From: Neobacillus notoginsengisoli
GTDB taxonomy: Bacteria; Bacillota; Bacilli; Bacillales; Cytobacillaceae
Direction of reading: 5' to 3'
NCBI RefSeq assembly: GCF_003515685.1
Contig: NZ_QWEG01000009.1
Location: 1 to 64,000, forward strand
Length of the DNA: 64,000 bases
The stretch's first letter is position 1, and the number at the start of each line of letters is the position of its first letter. Shown here piece after piece: positions 19,021 to 28,136 of this stretch. Made by a program: the position numbers and the translations under genes. Under the pieces are notes generated by a model. That model ran no database searches, was not told the origin of the DNA, and was given only the letters and a program-made list of their open reading frames with translations.

Positions 19021-22000
19021 ATGCTAGAAATAACGGGGGATGATATAAAAGATTTGAGTGATACAGATAATAGGACTCTTATAGGGCTTTTATGTGAAGC
19101 TGAACTACGAGCTTCAGGTATTCCCACTGCAGGAGTTACATATGGAGGACATCAAAATGCCGCCGATGGTGGCCTGGATGTCCGGGTCGATATGTTAACT
19201 GAACTGATGCCTGATGGCTTCATACCTAGGTCGAAAACTGGTTTTCAAGTTAAAAAGCCTGACATGCCTCGTTCTAGGATTCTTGATGAAATGAGACCTG
19301 ATGGTGTATTAAGGCCGGTAATAAAAGATTTACTTGATTCAGGAGGTGCCTATATCATTGTAAGCAGTCAGGGTTCTACTGCAGATGGCACACTTTCTAA
19401 TCGAAAAGAAGCAATGGTTGAGGCATTATCTGATAGCATAAATTCCTCTGATTATAAGGTTGATTTCTATGATCGTGAACGAGTAGCAGGGTGGGTACGT
19501 AGTCATCCCTCACTAGTATTATGGGTACGGGATAAAATAGGCCGATCAGTCCAAGGATGGAGAGCATATGGAAATTGGGCTCGATCTCATTCAAACACTA
19601 ACGAGCAATACATATTTGATGAGCATATTCGTTTACACAATAGTACTAGTCCTAGCTTAGAAGGCGAATCTGCATTGAATGGATTAAATGAAATTCGTTC
19701 CATTTTAAAAAATCCAGGTTCATCTGTTCGTTTAGTTGGGCTTTCTGGTGTGGGAAAGACCAGATTTGTTCAAGCATTATTCGATGAACGTATTGGTGAA
19801 AATTCGCTAAATCAAACACAAGTCTTCTATGCTGATATGAGTGATAGTCCTAGTCCTGAGCCCCGGAACTTTGCAGAACGTATTATTGCTCAAAAAGTCC
19901 CAGCTGTCCTTGTTATCGATAACTGCCAGCCCGAATTACATAAGCGGTTGACTTCCGTTTGCACAACCCTTGGCAGCTTAGTCAGTCTTATAACCGTGGA
20001 GTATGATGTGAGGGAAGACATTCCTGAGGAAACAGATGTATACCATTTAGAACCCGCTTCCGATAATGTAATCCGGGAGCTGATAGTGTCTCGCTTTCCA
20101 TACGTAAGTAGGGTTGATAGCCGAACTATTGCGTCCTTCTCGGGAGGAAATGCTCGCGTAGCGATTGCTTTGGCTAATACTATTAGAAGCGGGGAAAACC
20201 TTGGCAACCTAAGGGATTATGATTTATTTACCAGGTTGTTTATGCAAAGAAATAATGACAATCCAGACCTGCTTAGGGTTGCGGAAGTATGTTCTCTTGT
20301 CTACTCATTTGATTTTACTTTTGATGACACTAATGATGAACTAAGGCTTCTCGGCTCATTAATTGGGATGAGCGTAAGAGATGTATATGAAAACATTAGA
20401 GAACTGGAACGGAGAGAACTTGTTCAAAAAAGGAGTAAGTGGAGAGCACTGTTACCTCATGCGTTAGCCAATAAACTCGCAGTTCTAGCTCTTGAAGATA
20501 TTCCACTCGAAAATATTTTAAATGTATTTGAAAAGGGTGGCAATGCTCGACTTTTGAAATCCTTTTCTAGGCGGCTTAGTTATTTGCATGAATCTGCTGA
20601 AGCTATAGAAATATCGAAATACTGGCTTTCTGATAATGGTTTACTGGGAGACGTCAGCAACTTAGATGAACTTGGAATTACTTTGTTAAAAAACATAGCA
20701 CCTGTAAATCCTGAATTAACATTGTCTGCGATTGAACGGGTAACAGGTAAAGAAATCGAAGGTACATTCTTTTCTCGGGACAATGAGCACTTTAATGTCT
20801 TAACAATACTTCTATGCTCCCTGGCATATGATAAGGAACTATTTAGCCGTTCGGTAAAGTTATTATGCCTTTTTGCTTTGTCTGAACGCCCTAATGAAAA
20901 CTATAATTCTATAAGGGCTAGACTTAAACCACTGTTTTACATAAAACTTTCTGGCACACATGCCACACCATCAGACAGGCTTTGTATTATTTCCAATTTA
21001 ATAGATTCTGGTGTTGAGGAGGAAATTAAACTTGGTCTTTCATTATTAAATTCAGCTTTGGAATCTTGGCATTTTAATACACTTAATGATTTTGAATTCG
21101 GTGCTCGTTCTAGGAATAATGGTTATGTTCCTAGAAAAAGAACTGAAATTGAGGAATGGTTTGAGCTGTTTATAGATTATATTGTTTCCTTATCTTTATC
21201 CGAGGCACCGTATAATTCAAAAGCGAAAGTCCTGTTAGCAGATAAATTTCGGGAATTATGGGTACAGGCAAAAATGCATAATCAACTTGAAGAAGCTTCA
21301 ATTTCACTAGTAAAAAACAGTGAATGGAAGGAGGGGTGGGCGGCTGTTAAGTCCACCATAAAATTTAATGGCGCTGAGATGGTACCTGAGGTTTTAGAGC
21401 AACTGAATAGAATTGAAAAAATACTTAGACCAATGACTCTACTTGAACAAGCCAGACTTTATGCTCTTACTCAACATAGGCATTCCTTTGACTTAATAGA
21501 TACAATTGATCTTGACGATGAAGAAGATATAGATGAATATACAAAGGTCGAGCAATATACTCGATTTCTTGGTAGTGAAGTTGCAACGGATGAACAGATT
21601 TCACGGCAATTATTACCTGAACTTCTTAGTAATGACGGACCTGGAATTTTTGACTTCGGAGAAGGTCTTGCTCATGGTTGTGATAACCTAGAGGAATTGT
21701 GGCAGGATATGCTTTTACAACTTTCTTTGATTGATGAGAAGAGTCGGAAATACCAGATACTTCGTGGTTTTCTAAGGGGCACAGCGCAAAAAAACAGAGA
21801 TATTGCTGAACAGTTTCTGGATACTGCTGTATCGCATGATTTGCTTTCTCAAGTATATCCTTGGCTACAAATGAGTGTCGATATTTGTGAGAGAGGTGTA
21901 AAAAGGCTAAAGCTTTCATTAAATAATGATGTCGCCCCTATTTGGCAATACGGAAAATTGGCATATGGAAGGGCCCATGAACCAATAAGCGATGATTCTT

Positions 22001-22821
22001 TTTGTGAATTACTAAGAAAAATCGATTTAAAGCCGGAAGGAAACACGGTAGCTATAAAAATTATGCAAATGAGACTTCACGGAAACAATGGTCCATTTAG
22101 CGAACAAATTATATCCACTGCACAAAACTTGTTGTTGAATTTTCAATTTGAAAGAAAATTCAATGGAACTGATCGAATGGATTATGAAATGGCAGCCATC
22201 ATAAAGGTTTGCTTCAAGGATAAAGTAGCAGAGGGGGAGGCTAGAATTTATTGTTCAAACCTTCTTAATTCCTATAAAAATTATAATAATCATTCCCTTA
22301 ATTATCAAAGTGTTCTAAAGGCTATTGCTAAAGTGCAACCTATAGCATTCCTTGATGCATTTTTATCTGCGGATGAACTGAGCTTTAGAATAAGAAGAGT
22401 GTTTTCAGGAGATTTCAAACCTCTTAATAATGTTGAAAATAATATTATTATTAATTGGTGCGAAGTAAATCCTAAAATAAGATACCCATTTGCTGCTTCA
22501 ATCATTTTGCCATTTCGACAACATGAGGATACCGGCATATTGGAATGGACACAAATGGCCCATGAAATGATTACTCGTTCTTATGATCCAGTTGAAGTAC
22601 TCAAAGTGTTTTCTTCTTCTTTAAAACCTACTTCATGGTCAGGCTCAAGAGCCGATATAATGCGAGAACGCTTACCGTTAATTTCTGGCTTAAAAACACA
22701 TACTAACTCTTCAGTAGTTAATTGGGCAGCTAAAGAAGAACATTCGTTTGAACAAAAAATATGTTCAGTGCGGGAAGGGGAGTTAAAATGGGCAAAAGAG
22801 CGGGATGAACGATTTGAATAG
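19021..22821 (+). CDS. PD-(D/E)XK-like nuclease fused to a STAND-type ATPase, probable antiphage effector
   Basis: A 1266-residue cytosolic protein. Residues about 20-110 look like a restriction-endonuclease fold: DGGLD (49-53) and QVKK (76-79) fit a D...QxK active site. P-loop GLSGVGKT is at 240-247 and Walker B VLVID at 296-300, followed by a winged-helix-like segment and about 750 residues of helical repeats typical of a sensor. This effector-NTPase-sensor order is that of STAND defence proteins such as the Avs group, where the sensor binds a phage protein and the ATPase oligomerises to activate the nuclease. I cannot assign a known subtype. ATG 19021 follows AAAGGAGGG. The sequence is AT-rich and lies directly after selC. 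Function is inference. Confidence 0.72.
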   Translation: MLEITGDDIKDLSDTDNRTLIGLLCEAELRASGIPTAGVTYGGHQNAADGGLDVRVDMLTELMPDGFIPRSKTGFQVKKPDMPRSRILDEMRPDGVLRPVIKDLLDSGGAYIIVSSQGSTADGTLSNRKEAMVEALSDSINSSDYKVDFYDRERVAGWVRSHPSLVLWVRDKIGRSVQGWRAYGNWARSHSNTNEQYIFDEHIRLHNSTSPSLEGESALNGLNEIRSILKNPGSSVRLVGLSGVGKTRFVQALFDERIGENSLNQTQVFYADMSDSPSPEPRNFAERIIAQKVPAVLVIDNCQPELHKRLTSVCTTLGSLVSLITVEYDVREDIPEETDVYHLEPASDNVIRELIVSRFPYVSRVDSRTIASFSGGNARVAIALANTIRSGENLGNLRDYDLFTRLFMQRNNDNPDLLRVAEVCSLVYSFDFTFDDTNDELRLLGSLIGMSVRDVYENIRELERRELVQKRSKWRALLPHALANKLAVLALEDIPLENILNVFEKGGNARLLKSFSRRLSYLHESAEAIEISKYWLSDNGLLGDVSNLDELGITLLKNIAPVNPELTLSAIERVTGKEIEGTFFSRDNEHFNVLTILLCSLAYDKELFSRSVKLLCLFALSERPNENYNSIRARLKPLFYIKLSGTHATPSDRLCIISNLIDSGVEEEIKLGLSLLNSALESWHFNTLNDFEFGARSRNNGYVPRKRTEIEEWFELFIDYIVSLSLSEAPYNSKAKVLLADKFRELWVQAKMHNQLEEASISLVKNSEWKEGWAAVKSTIKFNGAEMVPEVLEQLNRIEKILRPMTLLEQARLYALTQHRHSFDLIDTIDLDDEEDIDEYTKVEQYTRFLGSEVATDEQISRQLLPELLSNDGPGIFDFGEGLAHGCDNLEELWQDMLLQLSLIDEKSRKYQILRGFLRGTAQKNRDIAEQFLDTAVSHDLLSQVYPWLQMSVDICERGVKRLKLSLNNDVAPIWQYGKLAYGRAHEPISDDSFCELLRKIDLKPEGNTVAIKIMQMRLHGNNGPFSEQIISTAQNLLLNFQFERKFNGTDRMDYEMAAIIKVCFKDKVAEGEARIYCSNLLNSYKNYNNHSLNYQSVLKAIAKVQPIAFLDAFLSADELSFRIRRVFSGDFKPLNNVENNIIINWCEVNPKIRYPFAASIILPFRQHEDTGILEWTQMAHEMITRSYDPVEVLKVFSSSLKPTSWSGSRADIMRERLPLISGLKTHTNSSVVNWAAKEEHSFEQKICSVREGELKWAKERDERFE

Positions 22822-22920
22822 GAATGTCAGTAAGCAGAAACCAAATTGGTTCTCTACTTATTTTTAGTTACAGAAAACACTGTACTTTTTTTGTTCTAAA
22901 GTTTCATAACTTGAAAGTTT

Positions 22921-22967
22921 TGACACCGTTATTCCGTTCCGCTAAAGTCAAGGTATAAGGTGGTGTC
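22921..22967. repeat. inverted repeat between the STAND and SEC-C genes
   Basis: TGACACC (22921-22927) and GGTGTCA (22961-22967) are perfect 7-bp arms separated by 33 nt. There is no T-run, so it is not an evident terminator; an operator or chance are both possible. Confidence 0.35.
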
Positions 22968-23057
22968 ATAACTCAGCGCCATAAATTAGGAAAAAAATGA
23001 GGCGGTATTATGTACTTTTATCCCTTAATTCCCTTTCTTTAAGGTGGAGAAGAAGAA

Positions 23058-24497
23058 ATGAAAAAAGCAGAAATCATTAATTTATTTATTGAAAATATAT
23101 CCGAGAAACATATACTAAAAGATCATGTTCATTTTTTTAGGAAGCACTCATTATCCAAAACGGTACACCCATTTATTAGTATGATTGCTGAGGTTCTTGA
23201 GTACTTAGATAGCTTAATGCCTAATTATGCTGAACGTATTGTCCATTGGATATCTACATTAGAAAATAAAAATGAATTTGAACAAAATTTCGCAGTGTTT
23301 GGTGAAATATTAGTCCTTTATAAAGCTGCTAAAATAGCAGATGTTATAAATGATAAACACTACATTGTGCCAGAACCTTCTAGCGAAAAAAATTCTAAAA
23401 ACCCAGAATTTCGTTCTAAAATAAATGGAATTCACTATGCGGGCGAGGTTAAAACCCCTAGTTTAGCCGAATATATTATTAACCGTCAATCCGGCATTCA
23501 AATTACCACTCATTTGCCAGATAGGGACTTATTTATTGATGATAAAATAATAAGCCCAAATATCTTAAGAATAAAAGATAATTTGGTTAATACCGAAAAT
23601 AAATATAAAGAATATATACAGAAAGAAGAATTCAGAGACGATTATAGATTTTCATTTATAATTTGGGATGATTTTATTAATGAGCCTATTTCAGCATTAA
23701 TTAATCCTTATTGTGGACTTTTTACTAACAACACTTTTTATCCTAAATCAAATTTTAATTTGATTGATGGAGTTTTTATTGTTCGCCATTTACATCAGTT
23801 TCGTAGGATATTAAGAAATGAGGAATTTATGTATGACCTTGAACATGCTTTTGATTGGCCTACAGAAAAATATCCAGTGGCCTTTGTACAGAATCCAAAT
23901 GGTCGAGAAGTTCCCGAAAGTTTTATTGAGAAATTTAGTGCAGTAAATCCTAATAATATGATGTTTGCTGAATATAGACCTACAGATTGGGTTGATTGGC
24001 GTACAGGAATTGCATTAAGTGGATTAAACAGCATTCCAAATGAATTCCATGAACGAATTGTTGGAATTGTTCGTGAATCGAATGATACACCCCTAGATTT
24101 ATCTTTACCTGAGAGTGCTAATTTCGGAGTGCTTAATTTAGATAAATTTGTGGAACAGTATAGGGAATTAAATGGTAGTGTAAATTACGAAAAAGTAATA
24201 TCGGAATTCTCTGAAGCAGTTATAATCGCGAAACAAGCACAAGTGCGATATGAACAAATCGAAAGAGAATATCAGTTAAAACAGGGAGAAGAGATTTATA
24301 AATCACAGCTTCAAACTCTTAAACGTGCACTAGGGGTTATTGATCATTCAGATATTAGAATATTAGGTGACTCTAAAAATGATTTCAATAATTTAACGAA
24401 AGAGAAGATAAATAAAAAACTTAAAGTTACCAGGAATGAGAAGTGTCCATGCGGAAGTGGACTAAAATATAAAAGGAGTTGTCTCTTAAAAAAATAA
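23058..24497 (+). CDS. PD-(D/E)XK nuclease-like protein with a C-terminal SEC-C zinc motif
   Basis: A 479-residue protein that I do not recognise as a named family. In the N-terminal third, E83, PEF (116-118) and EVK (130-132) have the order of a PD-(D/E)XK nuclease site. The middle is uncharacterised. A coiled-coil-like segment (about 385-420) leads to a SEC-C motif at 459-475 (RNEKCPCGSGLKYKRSC). The usual third zinc ligand (Cys/His) is Ser474, so zinc binding may be weakened. It is very AT-rich, is in the same direction as the STAND gene 236 bp upstream, and lies in the same selC-bounded segment. A defence role is inferred from context only. Confidence 0.65.
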   Translation: MKKAEIINLFIENISEKHILKDHVHFFRKHSLSKTVHPFISMIAEVLEYLDSLMPNYAERIVHWISTLENKNEFEQNFAVFGEILVLYKAAKIADVINDKHYIVPEPSSEKNSKNPEFRSKINGIHYAGEVKTPSLAEYIINRQSGIQITTHLPDRDLFIDDKIISPNILRIKDNLVNTENKYKEYIQKEEFRDDYRFSFIIWDDFINEPISALINPYCGLFTNNTFYPKSNFNLIDGVFIVRHLHQFRRILRNEEFMYDLEHAFDWPTEKYPVAFVQNPNGREVPESFIEKFSAVNPNNMMFAEYRPTDWVDWRTGIALSGLNSIPNEFHERIVGIVRESNDTPLDLSLPESANFGVLNLDKFVEQYRELNGSVNYEKVISEFSEAVIIAKQAQVRYEQIEREYQLKQGEEIYKSQLQTLKRALGVIDHSDIRILGDSKNDFNNLTKEKINKKLKVTRNEKCPCGSGLKYKRSCLLKK

Positions 24498-24799
24498 TTT
24501 ATAATCACCAAGATATATAACGTTTTTTACTGAACATGTTTATCGGTATTCATCAAATAATTAAAAATTAAAACGTATATATAAATTTAAAATGAATGCC
24601 AGTATTTTATTGAAGTTGAGCTAAGTTATCTATGGATAAGAAGTCACACTTTTTTGTTACATGAAGGAGGATTTTGGTGCCATGCTTGGTGTCCAAATTT
24701 ATAAAATTAGAGATCACAAGGAAACATCAGTAAGCAAGAAACCCTGATTTATCATTATTTCTGGGTACATAAAGGTACTAGAAAAACAGGTCTAGCAAA
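24498..24799. other. AT-rich spacer before the second selC 3' copy
   Basis: No convincing gene. A 21-codon ORF after GAAGGAGG (about 24663) is too short to call. CAGTAAGCAAGAAACC at about 24730 resembles CAGTAAGCAGAAACC at about 22828 just after the STAND gene, a short direct repeat of unknown origin. Confidence 0.4.
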
Positions 24800-24863
24800 C
24801 TTCAAAACCGCATGAAGCCAGCGTGCCTGGCTTGGTGGGTTCGATTCCCACGCAGTCCCGCCA
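24800..24863 (+). repeat. partial tRNA-Sec (3' half from the anticodon loop), probable attachment-site remnant
   Basis: Begins with CTTCAAAACCGC in the anticodon loop and continues to CCA. The variable arm AAGCCAG/CTGGCTT is fully paired but differs from selC at four base pairs, all compensated. The T arm is identical. The 5' half is absent, so this is not a working tRNA. Confidence 0.88.
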
Positions 24864-24905
24864 ATCCAGTTATTTCAAGGCTTTTCGCTGTTATATATAG
24901 ACCAG

Positions 24906-24934
24906 GAGACCGAGTGTACTCGGTCTTTTTTTTG
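24906..24934 (+). terminator. terminator after the second selC 3' copy
   Basis: AGACCGAG and CTCGGTCT flank a TGTA loop and are followed by eight Ts. The sequence differs from the terminator behind the intact selC. Confidence 0.8.
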
Positions 24935-25141
24935 TTGGGTGGTGGTGCCCAAATACATTCAATTTATACTTTGGCGTGGAGGTTGTATAGTGTTTATCGA
25001 ATGCAGCTTCGCCAGCAAATTAATATTGTTTAATCCAATTTTGGAGAAAACTACTATTAACGCCAATGGATTTAGCCAATATTTCATGTCCTTCATTACC
25101 ATTTAGATATCTAAAACTGCTTTGAAAGTAGAATTTCGCCA

Positions 25142-25231
25142 TTAAAAACCGCACCCAATTGCTGTTCCTACGCTACATGCTGAAATAAATAACCCATTAG
25201 TAGATTTTAGTTCTTTGGGAGCTGAAGACAT
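25142..25231 (-). other. short Cys-containing ORF of uncertain status
   Basis: Minus-strand ATG 25231 to TAA 25142 encodes MSSAPKELKSTNGLFISAC then SVGTAIGCGF (29 residues). The open frame extends 16 codons upstream (FEEFFGIGG...) to a TAG. GGAGG lies 22 nt before the ATG, too far for a good site. The Ser/Thr/Cys-rich C-terminus recalls ribosomal peptide precursors, but no modification genes are nearby. The rest of 24935-25472 holds no gene that I can support. Confidence 0.25.
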
Positions 25232-25472
25232 AATCCAATATTGATTTATATATCCTCCTATTCCGAAAAACTCCTCAAACTAAGGTAATAATTTCCATTA
25301 CAAAAGAAAATGACCAAATAAGAATAATTTATTTTGGAGGGAGGTGACTTTTTCTATATCTAACTTAACTTATATTGTTATTTATTGCTCTGATATTTGT
25401 AATGTAAATAAATTTGGACAAACTATTAGCAATTAGTGGGGTTTTAGAGGTGTTAGAAAGGAGGTAAATCCG

Positions 25473-26906
25473 ATAAAAAAGGTTAGGAAAACGGTTATTG
25501 TTATTCTCATTTTTTATTTAATGTATATTACCATATTTGGTATCGTTATTTTTAAAGATAAGCATCCGCAGGTTAGTAGCACTTATAAGGAACAGCATAA
25601 AGTGGAAAGATTCTATGGAAATGAGACGTCACAGGATCGTGTGATCCTACTGGAAGAAAAAATGTTTTCAGGTCTAGCACGTGTTAACTTAATGGAAAAT
25701 GCACAGGAATCTATTGATGTCTCCTATTATGCGATTCATAAAGGATATATTACTGATTTATTGTTAGGAATGATATTGGATGCGGCCGATCGTGGAGTAA
25801 AGGTAAGGATCCTTTTGGATGGAATTTTCCATGGTCTTAGATTTAGTCAGAAAGATGTTCAATACGCCTTAATCAATCATCCGAATATCGAAGTTAAATT
25901 TTATGAACCATTAAATCATTTACGGCCTTGGACATGGAATAATCGACTCCATGATAAATTACTTATTATCGATCATAAGTATGCAATTATCGGGGGCAGA
26001 AATATCGGGGATCGTTTTTTTATTCAAAAAGGTGAAAAATCACCGACAAATGACCGTGATGTTCTAATCATTAATACGGATCCCAAGTCAAAGGAAGGCA
26101 GTGTTTTGTCTCAAATGGAAGGCTACATTAATCAAGTCTGGGACCATCCCATTACAAAAGTTCCTTTTAAAAAGCTATCCACACACCAGCAAAAGAAAGC
26201 AAAAGAGGCCAATCAACAATTAAAACAGAAACTAGAAAATTTTAAAAAAACAGATAAAAAATTATTTGCTAGTTATTATGATTGGGTGAAAATGTTCCTT
26301 CCTACTAAAAATATCACCTTTATTCATAATCCTATACAAAGATTTAATAAAGAACCTTGGGCTTGGTATGATTTAACGAATCTCATGAAGAATTCGAAAA
26401 AGTCCATAGTCATTCAAAGCCCGTATGTTATTCCAACGAAACCTATGCTTCCTTATATGGATACGTTACAAGTACCTCCCGAAAAGCTAACGATATTAAC
26501 GAACTCTTTAGCATCGACAGCAAATGTTATGGCCTATTCATGACATATTAAACATATTAACGGGATGGCAAAAAAGGGTGTGAATGTATTGGAATATCAA
26601 GGGCGTGACTCCATACATGCCAAAACATTTATCTTTGATAATCGATTGAGTTCCATTGGGGAATTTAATATGGATTCCAGGTCGACGTTTTTAAATACTG
26701 AGTCTATGGTCGTTATTGATAGCGTAGAATTTACCGAGTGTCTCGAAAAAGAAATGAACCAGTATTTTAAAAAGAGCTTAAAGGTAGCAAAGGATGGGTC
26801 GTATATAGAGGACCCAAACTTAAAACCAGGTAAAGTAAGTTGGTTTAAATCATTCAGTATAACAGGACTATCTTATATAACGGGTTTATTCCAGTATTTA
26901 TTATAA
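25473..26906 (+). pseudogene. phospholipase D/cardiolipin synthase-like gene, broken
   Basis: A membrane-anchored PLD-family protein (about 477 residues) with an N-terminal hydrophobic segment and both HKD motifs: LHDKLLIIDHKYAIIGGRNIGD and, near the C-terminus, SIHAKTFIFDN...IGEFNMDSRS. Two lesions are visible in one frame. The codon 8 nt after AAAGGAGG (25457-25464) is ATA (25473), where a start is expected; the first ATG is at 25521 inside the membrane helix. TGA at 26541-26543 cuts the frame before the second HKD. No SECIS-like hairpin follows this UGA, so decay is preferred over selenocysteine. Confidence 0.75.
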
Positions 26907-26914
26907 GGCTCAAC

Positions 26915-26996
26915 TCATAACTTGGACACATTATCTTTTAGCTGAGCTTTTTTCATTTCACTAATAAAAATGGCCACCCTATATGGGTGGCCTTAT
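26915..26996. terminator. terminator region between the PLD pseudogene and the membrane protein gene
   Basis: GGCTCAA...GCTGAGC followed by T6 (about 26908-26953) ends the forward unit. GGCCACCC-TATAT-GGGTGGCC (about 26975-26996) is a strong stem that can serve the convergent minus-strand gene. Confidence 0.65.
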
Positions 26997-27022
26997 TTGC
27001 GCACTGTGGTTTTCTTGCCAGT

Positions 27023-27847
27023 CTAAGCTGACCGCCGCTGGTTCCTTCTTATCCTGCTATCCTTTTTAGTGGATTGAACATTCCTTTTGGTTTTGGAAAC
27101 TCTGAAAAACATCACCAGTCCAGCAGTGCCTATCAGCACCCATTCAAGTGCATATTGATTGCTGCTGAAATAGATTCCAGCTGCTGATAAGACCACCAAT
27201 AGGATGCTTTTCAGGTAATAATTGGACCTGGAATTGACCAACATCAGAACAGAAAGGATAATAAGCACCGAAGGGATCAGGTTGCTTCTCTCCAATAAAG
27301 TTTGATTGGTATAATGACCATAAAAGTAATACAGAAACGATGCTAACACTGCAAACAGTGAAAGAAAATACTTAATCCGGGACTGTTTAGCAAACAGAAT
27401 CAAGACTGCTGCAAAGTTGATACCAACTGATATTGCCAACTTAATCCCCAATTCATTGAATGTAAAGGTGCCGACCGGGTCCTTCATTAGACCCATAATG
27501 TATCTAACGTTGATGAGTACCGCTAAGACGGCTGCGATTTTTAATGCAAGATTGACGTTCACTCTGGGGAGTTTCACTTTTACATTCTTAAGGGAAGGTC
27601 TAAATTTGGAGATGCGCTTGGAGCTTGTCCTGCTTTGCGGAGTAACTCCAGCTTTGTCCTCAGAAACAGCCGGTTTGTTTCTCCTCTCCATCCTTGAGCG
27701 GCTGAACCTGCTTTCCCTTGTTTCCTGTGTATCACGTCCCCTTTGGTCCATCTCCCATTCTGGCTGCGGTTCCTCAGTCCGTGTTTGATCTCTATATTGG
27801 TCGCCATCGACTTTTTTTGGATGCTCGGAATCTGAATAAAAGTCCAA
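27023..27847 (-). CDS. polytopic membrane protein with a charged N-terminal domain, unknown function
   Basis: A 274-residue protein that I do not recognise. The first 95 residues are hydrophilic and highly charged (many R, E, S; probably disordered). They are followed by about six membrane helices between residues 100 and 250 and a strongly basic tail (SKTKRNVQSTKKDSRIRRNQRR). TTG 27847 is chosen because GAGGTGA lies 7 nt upstream. It is transcribed against its neighbours. Confidence 0.7.
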   Translation of the reverse strand: MDFYSDSEHPKKVDGDQYRDQTRTEEPQPEWEMDQRGRDTQETRESRFSRSRMERRNKPAVSEDKAGVTPQSRTSSKRISKFRPSLKNVKVKLPRVNVNLALKIAAVLAVLINVRYIMGLMKDPVGTFTFNELGIKLAISVGINFAAVLILFAKQSRIKYFLSLFAVLASFLYYFYGHYTNQTLLERSNLIPSVLIILSVLMLVNSRSNYYLKSILLVVLSAAGIYFSSNQYALEWVLIGTAGLVMFFRVSKTKRNVQSTKKDSRIRRNQRRSA

Positions 27848-28136
27848 TGCATATTCACCTCTAACGTTTTTTGTTGAACACTACCATGAGATTATACAAC
27901 TTCACGCGTAGAGTATCTACCTACACAAGCCCTTATTTGGCTTGTGGAAAATAATAACAGTTCATTGTTTTTTTAAAATGAATAACTCTCATCCTTGTTT
28001 TATATAACCTTTTTGTCTAATGGTGAGATTAGTATCTTAGAAATATTCTTAAACAAATTTATTGTGTTGAAATAAGGGTTTAACTGAAAAAGATTAGTAT
28101 ATTTAATGTAATATCAAGGGAGTGAGGAGTGGAAAG

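Noticed and set aside
24812-25033. 73-residue forward ORF over the second selC fragment
   Set aside because: Its first part is the tRNA 3' end and it crosses a terminator; no coding features.
26541-26543. UGA in the PLD-like gene as a selenocysteine codon
   Set aside because: No G-looped hairpin within about 40 nt downstream, the start codon is also lost (ATA), and the position is not a known redox site.
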